A DNA stretch of 26,401 nt from a virus, in the IMG/VR virus record IMGVR_UViG_3300021376_000300, positions 1-26,401 of that record; one strand, written 5' to 3'. Both the position numbers and the translations under genes were made by a program. Below the pieces are notes generated by a model. It saw only the letters and a list, made by a program, of their open reading frames with translations. It searched no databases and was not told where the DNA came from. Position 1 is the stretch's first letter, and each line of letters starts with the position of its first letter. Of this stretch, positions 18,005-26,401 are shown one piece after another.

Positions 18005-19441
18005 ATGAGGTATAAATTTAAACATCAGCCGTATGCACATCAGCTTACGGCACTTAAAAAATGCTGGGACAAAGATGAGTACGCTTTGTTTTGCGAGATG
18101 GGTACAGGTAAATCAAAAATCCTAATCGATAACTTCTCCATGTTATATGATAACGGAGAGATCGATGGCGTTCTTGTTGTAGCACCAAAAGGTGTCTACA
18201 AGAATTGGCAGAGGAAAGAGGTTCCTGAACATCTGCCCGAGCACATCGTTGCAGACATTGTAGTATGGTCTCCTAACCACACCAAGAAAAGGCTTGAGCA
18301 TCTTCAGCTTGCTCTGAAGGATGACGACAATCTTAAAGTTTTGATTATGAACGTCGAAGCTTTCTCTACTGCCAAGGGCGTGGAGTTTGCCAAGCAATTT
18401 CTTCGCAAGCGTAAAGTGTTCATGGCAGTTGACGAGAGCACGATGATTAAGAATCGCAGTGCCAAGCGTACAAAGAATATTGTGACAGTTGGTGGTTTTG
18501 CCAAGTACCGCAGGATTGCAACGGGCTCTCCGATTACTAAGACACCGATGGACCTGTATTCACAGTGCGACTTTCTTAATCCTGATCTTCTTGGATACGG
18601 ATCATTCTTCACTTTCCAAGCTCGGTATTGCAAGATGTGGAGACGCTCCGTCGGTACTCATTCTTTCAATCAGGTCGTCGGTTATCAAAACCTTGAAGAA
18701 CTCACGTCCAATCTTGATCGGTTTAGCTATCGTGTCCTTAAGAAGGACTGCCTCGACCTGCCTGAAAAGATCTACATCAAGCGCCTCGTCGAACTCACGC
18801 CCGAGCAACGGCGGGTCTACGACCAGCTCAAAACAATCGCACTTGCCGTCTTCGAGAAGGGGGTTGTTACGGCGGCAAATGCACTTACTCAGATCCTTCG
18901 TTTGCAACAGGTTTGCTCCGGATTCATTAAGACTGACGATGGCAGGATCGAGCAGATCCCATCCAACAAGCTTAACGAATTGCTTGAAGTATTGGAAGAG
19001 GTCGATGGCAAAGTGATTATCTGGGCAACATATACCCACGACATTCAAGTCATCGCTGAAGCGTTGCAGAAGGCTTACGGGGAAGGCATCGTTAGAATGT
19101 ATTACGGGGATACAAAGGCAGAGGACAGACAGCAAATCGTAGAGGACTTCCAAGACCCCAATAATTCAGTGCGGTTCTTTGTCGGTCAACCTCGCACCGG
19201 CGGCTATGGTCTGACGCTAACTGAGGCTGAAACTGTCATATATTACAGCAATAGTTATGACTTAGAAGTCAGACTTCAGTCCGAAGATCGCGCACATCGT
19301 ATTGGTCAGAAGAACAATGTCACATACATCGACATCGTAACCGAAGGAACAGTAGACGAAAAGATCTTGTCTGCTCTGCGTGACAAGATTGATATTGCTT
19401 CGACGGTTTTGAAAGAAGGTTACAAAGAGTGGCTAATCTAA
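18005..19441 (+). CDS. SNF2-like SF2 helicase/translocase
   Basis: 478 residues. N-terminal YAHQLTALKKCW (Q-like motif), Walker A CEMGTGKSK (about 30-38), Walker B variant VDEST (142-146, DEST in place of DEAH), motif III ATGSPITKTP. C-terminal RecA lobe with VQPRTGGYGLTLTEA-type motif V (here VGQPRTGGYGLTL) and motif VI RLQSEDRAHRIGQKN, typical of Rad54/SNF2 phage helicases. It probably remodels replication or recombination intermediates. AAAGGG precedes the ATG. It is the last gene of the rightward operon. Its TAA overlaps the convergent endolysin stop by four bases. Confidence 0.94.
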   Translation: MRYKFKHQPYAHQLTALKKCWDKDEYALFCEMGTGKSKILIDNFSMLYDNGEIDGVLVVAPKGVYKNWQRKEVPEHLPEHIVADIVVWSPNHTKKRLEHLQLALKDDDNLKVLIMNVEAFSTAKGVEFAKQFLRKRKVFMAVDESTMIKNRSAKRTKNIVTVGGFAKYRRIATGSPITKTPMDLYSQCDFLNPDLLGYGSFFTFQARYCKMWRRSVGTHSFNQVVGYQNLEELTSNLDRFSYRVLKKDCLDLPEKIYIKRLVELTPEQRRVYDQLKTIALAVFEKGVVTAANALTQILRLQQVCSGFIKTDDGRIEQIPSNKLNELLEVLEEVDGKVIIWATYTHDIQVIAEALQKAYGEGIVRMYYGDTKAEDRQQIVEDFQDPNNSVRFFVGQPRTGGYGLTLTEAETVIYYSNSYDLEVRLQSEDRAHRIGQKNNVTYIDIVTEGTVDEKILSALRDKIDIASTVLKEGYKEWLI

Positions 19442-19950
19442 GTTGCCATCTCAAACGCAGTCTTCTCCACGTTATCAACGCGACGTTGCCAGCCCTTCCC
19501 AAATGTACTCCAGGTGGGAAGGGACTGCATAAACGCGAGACGTTTGTCGCAGATGTTTGTTACAAGGTCGCGTGGGGGTGCAATGGCTACGGCAGCAAGA
19601 GTAACTGGCCCAATGATGCCATCTTGATTAAGTCCAAGAACAGTTTGAAGAAACTTAGCGGCACGCACAACACCACTATTAACAGCAACATCAAACACAG
19701 CATAGTCCACGCCTGCCGGTAGATCATCTCCACGGACACGGTCCCAGTAGTTCTTTTTGTAGAGCGGTTGGACATCTTCTATTGTCAATGCTTTCATGTC
19801 ATCGATTGTTACTGGGTGACCGACCCACTCTTCCCAAACTTTTTTAGTCACACCTTTATTGGTTGCCCCGCCCGGGTCAGATGGATGATTTACAAAACCC
19901 CCCTCGTGTTTGAGGACGTGAGCAAGGCAAGTACTGTAGTTATCGCGCAT
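19438..19950 (-). CDS. Endolysin, GH108 family
   Basis: 170 residues. CLAHVLKHEGGFVNHPSDPG then GATNKGVT is the GH108 (DUF847) muramidase signature, with E16 in HEGG the likely catalytic acid. The C-terminal half (VNSGVVRAAKFLQTVLGLNQ, DGIIGPVT) is the PG_binding_3 peptidoglycan-binding part. It cleaves host peptidoglycan at lysis. There is no signal peptide, so a holin or other release is needed; none is recognised here. ATG overlaps the stop of the polyvalent protein gene (TAATG on the reverse strand). Confidence 0.94.
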   Translation of the reverse strand: MRDNYSTCLAHVLKHEGGFVNHPSDPGGATNKGVTKKVWEEWVGHPVTIDDMKALTIEDVQPLYKKNYWDRVRGDDLPAGVDYAVFDVAVNSGVVRAAKFLQTVLGLNQDGIIGPVTLAAVAIAPPRDLVTNICDKRLAFMQSLPTWSTFGKGWQRRVDNVEKTAFEMAT

Positions 19951-22900
19951 TAGTTATACCCAACTTCTTTCGCCACTTTATAGGCCCGTTCAGACAATGT
20001 AGCCTTTCGATCTCGAAGGGTGTTTAAATACTCTGTTTTTTTCTCAGCGGGAAGATTTGGATTATTACGAATAGATCTCATCTTCTTGTTGATCTCATTG
20101 ATATCACGTTCAACGGAGTTTAGTACTTTACCAAGCGCAGCAGCCCTTGGGTTATCTGCGATTTTTTCTTTAACTAGCTCAAAATCTTTAGCCTCAGCAG
20201 CGTCCCTCATAGAGTTTGTAATCTGCTCTACTGTGCGCTTAACCTCGTAGAATTTACTAACATAGTCATTACGTATTGAGCGTTCTGTTTTAAAAAATCG
20301 ATTTAATCCGGCTACGTTTGCTAACATACCTTGGAAAGACGTAGGATCTCCAAAGTAACCTTCGGGTCGCGTCCCACCACCAGATAATAAACCATCGATA
20401 GTTCCTGTCATTACCGTTGCAAATGTACCAAGATACCCGCGCAGCAAAGCGTCCGCTTGCTTTGGTGACAAGTACGGCACGCCTTTAGCAACAAGTTTTG
20501 CAACTTCTGAGGTGTATTCATCCACACGCTCGTTCTCGGGGCGCTTTTGTTCCGAGATATTTTCAATCTGCTGGCCGGTAAAAGATTCTCTGTTGGCGTA
20601 GTAGACATCGACGAGAGGTTTGACAGCCTGAGGTATAGCGTTGAACGAAAACGTAGTGCTGAGAATGTGAGTCAGACCTTCCACAAGTTCCTCTGACTCC
20701 TTCTTGCGTGCCGCATCAATTACAAGCGACGGCACAGCACCGAACAAGGAACCAAGTTCGAATGGACGAGGCAATGCAATAATGGTGTCACCAACTTTTA
20801 CGTAGTTGTTTGAAACCTTATCTTGAACAGACAACTTATCATACCACTCGTCGTCGCCGTACATGGCCTGAAGTGCCAACTCAAACATCAGGAGCAATGC
20901 GCCACGAGCAACGATTGCGTTGGTTATACCAACGGCACCACCAAACTTTGCAACAACATCTTTATTCGCACCACCTGCAGTGTTGGGTTCAATCAAACGA
21001 TAGAGACCTTGAACACGCGCATTTAAAAACGGTACCAAGGGAATAAGAAATGCGATAGCACTCCCAAACACACCGCGTCCAGTACCACTGCGGCTGAAGT
21101 TCACAAGGTTAACCGCTTCATACGCAGCATCAGCAGGAGCCATTCCGCTGCCGCCCTTGTCTTTAGATTTTGTAAGCCAGTTGTAATACGCGATACGGGG
21201 AGCCATTTCAGAAAGCTCGCCAATCTCTTCGAGCATGTCAATAATAGCCATCGCACGTTGCTTGTACGTAGGCGTACCTGCTTTCAAAGCGTATTGACGG
21301 AGCATGTACTCGGCCTGATCTTTTGACCGAGAACCAATGTTGTACCCACCAAAACCTTGCTGAGCAATAATTGCCCTATACGATGGATTATCAAGAAAAC
21401 CTTGTCTAAGAGTTTGGTTAAATCCACTACCCATAAGTTTAAATGTTTCTGTAGCCAACTCAAAAAACGGCATCCCTGTTTTAATATATGTGTCAATAAG
21501 ACCACGATACATATTGGCAATCTGAAACGCGGGCATACTTGTAACACCGAGTCGTAACAATTCGGTCAAACGCGTAAAGAATTTCATCCACCCTTGAAGC
21601 TGTTTAGGCGACAATGAAGCTAATGCTTGAAACATTGGAACGTCATTTACACGGAAATGCTTTTCTCCACCGGCAACGCGGTATGTAATGACACCTTCAC
21701 CACCGCCCTTACCGACAGGTTCCACCAGAGACCTATCCTTTGTCTTTGCAACATATTCCGCACCTACCTTGGCAACCTTGCTATAGGCAACATTCTTCAG
21801 TCCCATTGTTACAATGGCGCTGTAGTTTCTTAAAACATTAGCGTAAAAGTCAGGGTCAAGTTTTATTTTGCCGTTCTTCAGCTTTGGACTAAAGTCTTTG
21901 ATTGATTGAGGATCTTTGATTGCCCCATCAACTTCTGGAGACAGGATAAGGTTGCCGTCCTTTTGAAGACCCTCTTCTTGCTTACGATAGAATGGGGTAT
22001 ACATCATCGAAAGAAACGCCTCGGATTGCTCTTTGGTGATGATGCCCGTGTCCAAAGCAAACTTGATCATCTTGCTGTTGAAGTAACGGTACTTCTCAGC
22101 AATCTTCTTAAGTTCCGGGTCGGCATTGTCGATAATAGATTTAAGTTCGCCCATCGTGAACGGACGACCTGTTTTTTCGTTCTCAAACCCAAGACCACTA
22201 CGATTAGCTTTACGCAAATCATATTCGCGCATAGCAACTGTTAATGCTTGAATCTCACCTTGCCGTGCAACTCCCGCTTCCTCAAAGAGTTCCTGAAGAC
22301 CACCCGTTGTAGAGTCAAACTTAAACTCGTTGGTTGCAGGGTCGTATGCAAGAGCGCCAAACTTAATCATGCCGACTAAGCGACCTTGCATGTTCTGCAC
22401 ACTCTCTAAAAGCCTACCAACCTGACGGAACTCAGGTCTTTCCAAGAATGGAAGATTTGCAGCAACAGTGTTTCTAAGCAAGGCTTTGAACATGGGTTCG
22501 TATGTAACCTTGCCATTGACGACAATTTTTTCTGCCCCGGTAATTTCGGCAAGAGTTTTTGCAAACCAAGAACTATCGTTTGTAGGGCCTGTAACAAAAG
22601 TGGCAAACTCACTCAGTGTAGGAGGCGTTGCTGTAGTTGTCGGAGGAATTTTAGCTTCCTTGGAAACAACTTGAGTACCTTCTTGAGACGGCTGTGCCTG
22701 CGCCGAAATAATGTTTGGCGTTGCCGAAGGAGTAATAACTCTACGCTGGCGAATCTGACCTTTATCTGGAACTTTTGTTTCAACACCGTACACTTCGGTC
22801 AGAAGCTTTTCAAAAGCACCTTCTGTGGGTGTGATGCCCAAAAGATTAGAAATGTAAGAAAAGATATCACGCATCGACTTAAGCACGTCACTTTGAAATT

Positions 22901-25367
22901 TTTCCATGACGGTCTTAGGCGTGCGGCCTTCCAATTCCTTCGCAAGCCAGCGAGCACCCTTCTCGGCAACCCACTCAGAAAAGTCCTGATAATACTTTCC
23001 GGCAGGAGATTCGGATCCTTTAGCAGACATGCTTGTTGCAATATCTGATGGGACAGTTTTTGCCGAAGAACTCATGAAACGATTGAACTGTTCTTCGGTA
23101 ATACCTGCTGTTTTGATAATTGACTGCTTGGCCGCAGGTTGTTTTATTCTTCCAGAATAACCCATCTCTCGAACAAACGTGAATCTCTCAAAAGCAGAGG
23201 CGTTCTTTTCTTTCAAATACTGCTGAAAGATCTCATCGCGAGTTTTTTGGTCAGACGTTTTAATCCAATAGTCTTCAGTAAGATGAGCCAACTCGTGGAA
23301 AAGAGTGTGCAGAAAAGCAACCTTAGGGGTCTGCCCATATTTCGCCGATGCCGTAAAATTAAGTTCAATCGCCGAGCCGGAAACTTCTTTGCCGCCGTAA
23401 ATTTTTTTACCCTTTTTTACGCCGCCAACAATCTGTGTTCTTTGATCGCCCGCGCCTACTGTGCGACCAAGAGATCCCATCTGATTGTTTGTGGAAACCG
23501 TAAGATTTGACCCCGGGAAAAGGTCACGTTGAATTTGACGAATAATATCCGCTGATCCCGGAAGCATGTTCTCAAGCGCCCGCTCTGTAGTACCTTTAAA
23601 GGTGATCGTTGTAGGTGCAATAGGACGCGGAGGCGTTGGGATAGCCGGAGGCGTCTGGACAGGGGGTGCCTGAACAGGTGGAGTCGGGGCAGGTACGGTG
23701 AGTGCCGGTGCTTTCGGTGCAGCAGGTGCTTTCGGTGCAGCAGGTGCTTTCGGTGCAGCAGGTGCTTTCGGTGCAGCAGGTGCTTTCGGTGCAGCACCCT
23801 CTGGAATGGTAGCGCCGCTGACAATCTCGGGGTACTTGGGACCTCTGCGGGAGAAATCTACAGGAATAACACCCGACATCTCTCCTTTGCTATAATTGAC
23901 AGCGGCAAGATTTCTTATGTGCTGACGTACAGCTCCAGCAATCGGGTCAATGAGAGCGTCGTCAAACCCCACTTTACGCAAGAAGTCGCGATACTCAACA
24001 TCACGGCTGCTTTTTTCTGACTGAGATACGAAATACAGCGCCTTGTCTACGTCGTTAAAAAACAACGGGGTGTATGAGCCTCCTCCAAAGTTAATTGGCT
24101 TGGGCTTGGCCCCGGAAAGATTTTGAGGAAGGGAGAAAACCGGCAGCTGTGTATGCGGCCCGTCAAGGGGATCTCCCTCAAGATACGGACTTGCGGGTTT
24201 CGCAGGCTTGGTAGGCGGAGCCTCGTCAGAAGGAGTAGCTTCTGTTTCCGGTGCAGCTTCAGTGTCGCCAGCCGGAGGCGGAGGAATAACCGGTGTGTCA
24301 GGTGTCAACGGCTTTCCGTCAGTTCCGATCCGAACACGAGTAGGACGTTGCCCAAATGCAGCCTCAAACGGGCCACCTATAATCGCACCAAGTGTGCCGC
24401 CAAGAATTGCCGACTGAGCAACGCCAGAGGATGTTGGGACATTGACGCCCTCTCTTTGAAGAGCGACGTTCTGGGCAAGTTGTTCCTGTCCCTCTTGCAG
24501 GGCTTCCGGAATTGCTTCTATCGCAGCGCCTTTCAACAGGCGTTTGCGAAGGCCTGCGCCGCCCATCTCAACGTAGCCTTCCTTCGCACCGGTCTTTGCC
24601 ATCTGCTCCGCAGTGGCTTCAGCCAGTTTCTTGAAAGATTCTTTTTCGGAGACGCGCTTGAGGATCTTTGAGGAGATAAGTTTTACTGCACCTCTCTCAA
24701 GACCAGTTGAACCGGCAAGACCACCGAGAAGCGCACCCACAACAATTTGATCTAAGTTCTTGCCGTTATAGGCTTGTGCAACTTGTGCGCGAGCAGCAAT
24801 GTCCTCGTCTGACAAGTCGGTGTTCTGCTTAAGTTCCTGCGTGATGGCATCATAGATGTCGCCTTTAACTGTACCAACACCACCGACTGCACCCAAAGCT
24901 GCGCCGCTAAGAGGGCCCCCTGCCAAAGCCGCGATGATGTAGGGTGCTGTACCACCGGCAAGGCTTGCAATAGTATCAACGGGTGCAATTTTAATATATT
25001 CCCAAGAAGCCACGAGGTTTGCAAGGACACCTTCGTCCTTTGCTTTTGCAAGAACTTCTTGCTGAGCCTTGGCGTCCTTGTAATACTGGGCGGACATGTA
25101 CTCGCCCAACAAATCTTCGATGCCGCGCACGTTTTGAGAGAATTCATTGTTCGCACCAAAGGCATCACTAATATTGCGAACGCTCATGGCTACGTTACGA
25201 GCAAAGTTGAGTGGTACGTCTGCTATTGCACGCAGCTTCGGATATTCATCCTTCTGTTCTTCAGGAGGAGCGGGACGGTAAGCCTTAAAAGGAGCCGTTG
25301 GGTCAAACGCTCGCGAGGCTCCGGAGACCGGAACCGCCGCATATGGAGCAGAAGGATCAAAAGCCAT
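19950..25367 (-). CDS. Giant polyvalent virion-type protein with zincin protease motif and LPD38-like region
   Basis: 1805 residues. The N-terminus repeats AFDPSAPY/AFDPTAPF. Glycine-rich hydrophobic segments (about 132-168, 207-222 and 313-336) look membrane-active. A Pro/Ala/Lys linker has AAPKAP repeated five times (about 524-554). A metallopeptidase motif HELAH (691-695), in LHTLFHELAHLTEDYW, indicates a zincin. The C-terminal ~800 residues (RLGVTSMPAFQIANMYRGLI, VNLVNFSRSGTGRGVFGS) resemble the large polyvalent protein-associated domain LPD38. Such proteins are packaged and injected with DNA in short-tailed phages; the protease would act on host or virion proteins. It is late, cotranscribed with the endolysin. 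Family assignment was made by eye. Confidence 0.87.
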   Translation of the reverse strand: MAFDPSAPYAAVPVSGASRAFDPTAPFKAYRPAPPEEQKDEYPKLRAIADVPLNFARNVAMSVRNISDAFGANNEFSQNVRGIEDLLGEYMSAQYYKDAKAQQEVLAKAKDEGVLANLVASWEYIKIAPVDTIASLAGGTAPYIIAALAGGPLSGAALGAVGGVGTVKGDIYDAITQELKQNTDLSDEDIAARAQVAQAYNGKNLDQIVVGALLGGLAGSTGLERGAVKLISSKILKRVSEKESFKKLAEATAEQMAKTGAKEGYVEMGGAGLRKRLLKGAAIEAIPEALQEGQEQLAQNVALQREGVNVPTSSGVAQSAILGGTLGAIIGGPFEAAFGQRPTRVRIGTDGKPLTPDTPVIPPPPAGDTEAAPETEATPSDEAPPTKPAKPASPYLEGDPLDGPHTQLPVFSLPQNLSGAKPKPINFGGGSYTPLFFNDVDKALYFVSQSEKSSRDVEYRDFLRKVGFDDALIDPIAGAVRQHIRNLAAVNYSKGEMSGVIPVDFSRRGPKYPEIVSGATIPEGAAPKAPAAPKAPAAPKAPAAPKAPAAPKAPALTVPAPTPPVQAPPVQTPPAIPTPPRPIAPTTITFKGTTERALENMLPGSADIIRQIQRDLFPGSNLTVSTNNQMGSLGRTVGAGDQRTQIVGGVKKGKKIYGGKEVSGSAIELNFTASAKYGQTPKVAFLHTLFHELAHLTEDYWIKTSDQKTRDEIFQQYLKEKNASAFERFTFVREMGYSGRIKQPAAKQSIIKTAGITEEQFNRFMSSSAKTVPSDIATSMSAKGSESPAGKYYQDFSEWVAEKGARWLAKELEGRTPKTVMEKFQSDVLKSMRDIFSYISNLLGITPTEGAFEKLLTEVYGVETKVPDKGQIRQRRVITPSATPNIISAQAQPSQEGTQVVSKEAKIPPTTTATPPTLSEFATFVTGPTNDSSWFAKTLAEITGAEKIVVNGKVTYEPMFKALLRNTVAANLPFLERPEFRQVGRLLESVQNMQGRLVGMIKFGALAYDPATNEFKFDSTTGGLQELFEEAGVARQGEIQALTVAMREYDLRKANRSGLGFENEKTGRPFTMGELKSIIDNADPELKKIAEKYRYFNSKMIKFALDTGIITKEQSEAFLSMMYTPFYRKQEEGLQKDGNLILSPEVDGAIKDPQSIKDFSPKLKNGKIKLDPDFYANVLRNYSAIVTMGLKNVAYSKVAKVGAEYVAKTKDRSLVEPVGKGGGEGVITYRVAGGEKHFRVNDVPMFQALASLSPKQLQGWMKFFTRLTELLRLGVTSMPAFQIANMYRGLIDTYIKTGMPFFELATETFKLMGSGFNQTLRQGFLDNPSYRAIIAQQGFGGYNIGSRSKDQAEYMLRQYALKAGTPTYKQRAMAIIDMLEEIGELSEMAPRIAYYNWLTKSKDKGGSGMAPADAAYEAVNLVNFSRSGTGRGVFGSAIAFLIPLVPFLNARVQGLYRLIEPNTAGGANKDVVAKFGGAVGITNAIVARGALLLMFELALQAMYGDDEWYDKLSVQDKVSNNYVKVGDTIIALPRPFELGSLFGAVPSLVIDAARKKESEELVEGLTHILSTTFSFNAIPQAVKPLVDVYYANRESFTGQQIENISEQKRPENERVDEYTSEVAKLVAKGVPYLSPKQADALLRGYLGTFATVMTGTIDGLLSGGGTRPEGYFGDPTSFQGMLANVAGLNRFFKTERSIRNDYVSKFYEVKRTVEQITNSMRDAAEAKDFELVKEKIADNPRAAALGKVLNSVERDINEINKKMRSIRNNPNLPAEKKTEYLNTLRDRKATLSERAYKVAKEVGYN
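23707..23796 (+). repeat. 18-bp tandem repeat, five identical copies
   Basis: GGTGCTTTCGGTGCAGCA is repeated five times without a difference (23707-23796). On the coding (minus) strand it encodes AAPKAP units of the linker in the polyvalent protein. Identity at the DNA level implies recent expansion. Length changes stay in frame. Confidence 0.97.
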
Positions 25368-25375
25368 GGGTGTTA

Positions 25376-26401
25376 TTATTCCACGGGTTCGGCTGTCGTT
25401 GGTCTACCGTTTTGATCTACGCCGGTCACTCTATATTGAATACCGTTTTGCGTTACAATGCTGCCTATACCGAAAGCAGAACCGGGTGCAGCACCATAGA
25501 GGTCGATACCTTCATATCCAAGACGACTCATTGTTTCCTGTATAATGCGTTCATTTCTATTTTTTTTCGCTTGAAGATAATCGATTCGCTCTTGTATGCG
25601 ACTTTTTTGAGTCTCATCCAAAGCCTCTTTCATGTCTCTACCAAGCTCATCGATATCCCTATCGATCCGGCTGTTCTCATCCGTCTTGATATCAAAGATG
25701 CGCGTTTCTCTAGTAAGCTGTTTTTCTTGAAGAAGTTCAGCAGCACGTTGGATACGAGCAAGCCTATCTTCTTTATATTTCTGTTCTTCTGCAGCAAAAG
25801 CGCGATCTTCTTTTTCCGCACGAGCAAACTGCTCAAGACCAGCAATACTACCTTCGCCAATATTGGAGAGGGCATTTGAACTCTTGCCGCTCATAATGCC
25901 AAGACCGGCACGAATGAGGGCCATGTTAAAATTATCCTCGCGTTGACGCGCACGTTCTGCCTTGTTGTCCTCAATCTCTGTGGTCGGATCTTTGTCGTCA
26001 GACGAAGATGCCTTAGGATCTTTCTTTTTAGATTCTCTTGGGGGAATAATTGAAACGACCCCGCGAGAGGCATTCGAATCATTTGAAGCGCGAGAAGAAG
26101 TTTCCGTATCAACAAGCCCTTGGGTTTTATCACCTCCAACCAGTCCCAACCCAGCCCTTGGCACCATGTCAGGACGCAATTGTAATTTTGAAGGCGGTTT
26201 TGGCAAAACAGATGGAACACCTGAAGACCCTTGACCGCCGTATTGATAAGGACCAACAAATCTAGGATCACCGGGCTTAGGTGGTTGAACAGGACCAATA
26301 AACTCAGGATCACCGGGCTTAGGAGCCTCAGGCTTAGAAGCCTTTGGCTTAGAAGCCCAAGGTGACTTTGTTACTTTTTCCGGAGCAGGAGCCTCAGGCT
26401 T
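25376..26401 (-). CDS. Probable virion protein with Pro/Lys-rich N-part, open at right edge
   Basis: At least 341 codons; the frame is open through the right edge, so the N-terminus is missing (the TTG at 26206 is not a believable start). The visible N-part is Pro/Lys/Ala-rich with repeats such as KPEAP and PPKPGDP-F-GP. It is followed by RAGLGIMSGKSSNALSNIGE, a long charged coiled coil (AEKEDRAFAAEEQKYKEDRL through ERIDYLQAKKNRNERI), and a small C-terminal beta part (IVTQNGIQYRVTGVDQNGRP). Coiled-coil proteins of this kind sit beside large internal virion proteins in phages; a structural or ejection role is inferred. It ends eight bases before the polyvalent protein gene. Confidence 0.82.
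   Translation of the reverse strand, partial: KPEAPAPEKVTKSPWASKPKASKPEAPKPGDPEFIGPVQPPKPGDPRFVGPYQYGGQGSSGVPSVLPKPPSKLQLRPDMVPRAGLGLVGGDKTQGLVDTETSSRASNDSNASRGVVSIIPPRESKKKDPKASSSDDKDPTTEIEDNKAERARQREDNFNMALIRAGLGIMSGKSSNALSNIGEGSIAGLEQFARAEKEDRAFAAEEQKYKEDRLARIQRAAELLQEKQLTRETRIFDIKTDENSRIDRDIDELGRDMKEALDETQKSRIQERIDYLQAKKNRNERIIQETMSRLGYEGIDLYGAAPGSAFGIGSIVTQNGIQYRVTGVDQNGRPTTAEPVE

Noticed and set aside
23456-23824. Minus-strand frame with LLHRKH repeats
   Set aside because: Alternative frame of the same 18-bp repeat, fully inside the polyvalent protein gene.
23698-23895. Plus-strand frame encoding AGAFGA repeats
   Set aside because: Shadow of the 18-bp repeat in the polyvalent protein gene.

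Overview
This window is a contiguous piece of a tailed double-stranded DNA bacteriophage genome (Caudoviricetes). Hallmarks read directly from the sequence are a terminase large subunit running off the left edge, a terminase small subunit, a virus-type replication block (AEP primase, UvrD-like helicase, family A DNA polymerase, SNF2-like helicase), a GH108 endolysin and a 1805-residue virion-type polyvalent protein. No tRNA, rRNA, CRISPR array, insertion sequence or integrase was seen. Gene order and families resemble short-tailed phages known mainly from aquatic metagenomes. That placement and the host are inference.

Layout. (1) 1-1846, leftward: terL (open at the left edge) behind two small genes. 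(2) 1847-2194: divergent control region A. (3) 2195-4787, rightward: small gene cassettes, several with their own sigma70-like promoter and hairpin terminator. From 3423 on they are punctuated by a 12-bp direct repeat, ACTTTACCGGCG, mostly in pairs 19-20 bp apart. A near-perfect parS-like palindrome lies at 4923-4938. (4) 4958-5900, leftward: terS and an overlapping PD-(D/E)XK nuclease. terS and terL are therefore separated by an opposite-strand island. (5) 5901-6382: control region B, which repeats the motif order of region A and contains a 33-bp inverted repeat. (6) 6383-19441, rightward: a long early/middle operon of tightly overlapping genes. It starts with small conserved phage genes, passes through stand-alone DNA-binding modules (OmpR/PhoB-like winged helix, AlpA-like, DnaA domain IV-like, RNA polymerase alpha-CTD-like) and ends with the replication block. 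(7) 26401-19438, leftward: a virion protein open at the right edge, the polyvalent protein and the endolysin. Its stop overlaps the stop of the SNF2-like gene.

How it fits together. Region B probably drives the rightward early genes. Their products would redirect host transcription and replication and then copy the genome with AEP primase, helicases and PolA. Leftward late genes package DNA (terS, terL), build the ejection machinery and lyse the cell. The PolA carries Leu at the position equivalent to E. coli Phe762, a variant proposed to go with temperate or slow lifestyles. The parS-like site, iteron-like repeats and AlpA-like protein would fit a phage able to persist as an episome, but no ParA, ParB or integrase is visible here.

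Most notable: the repeat array with the parS-like site; the alpha-CTD-like and DnaA domain IV-like proteins; two separate 14-bp tandem duplications that each split what would otherwise be one reading frame into two overlapping genes; and the duplicated control regions.
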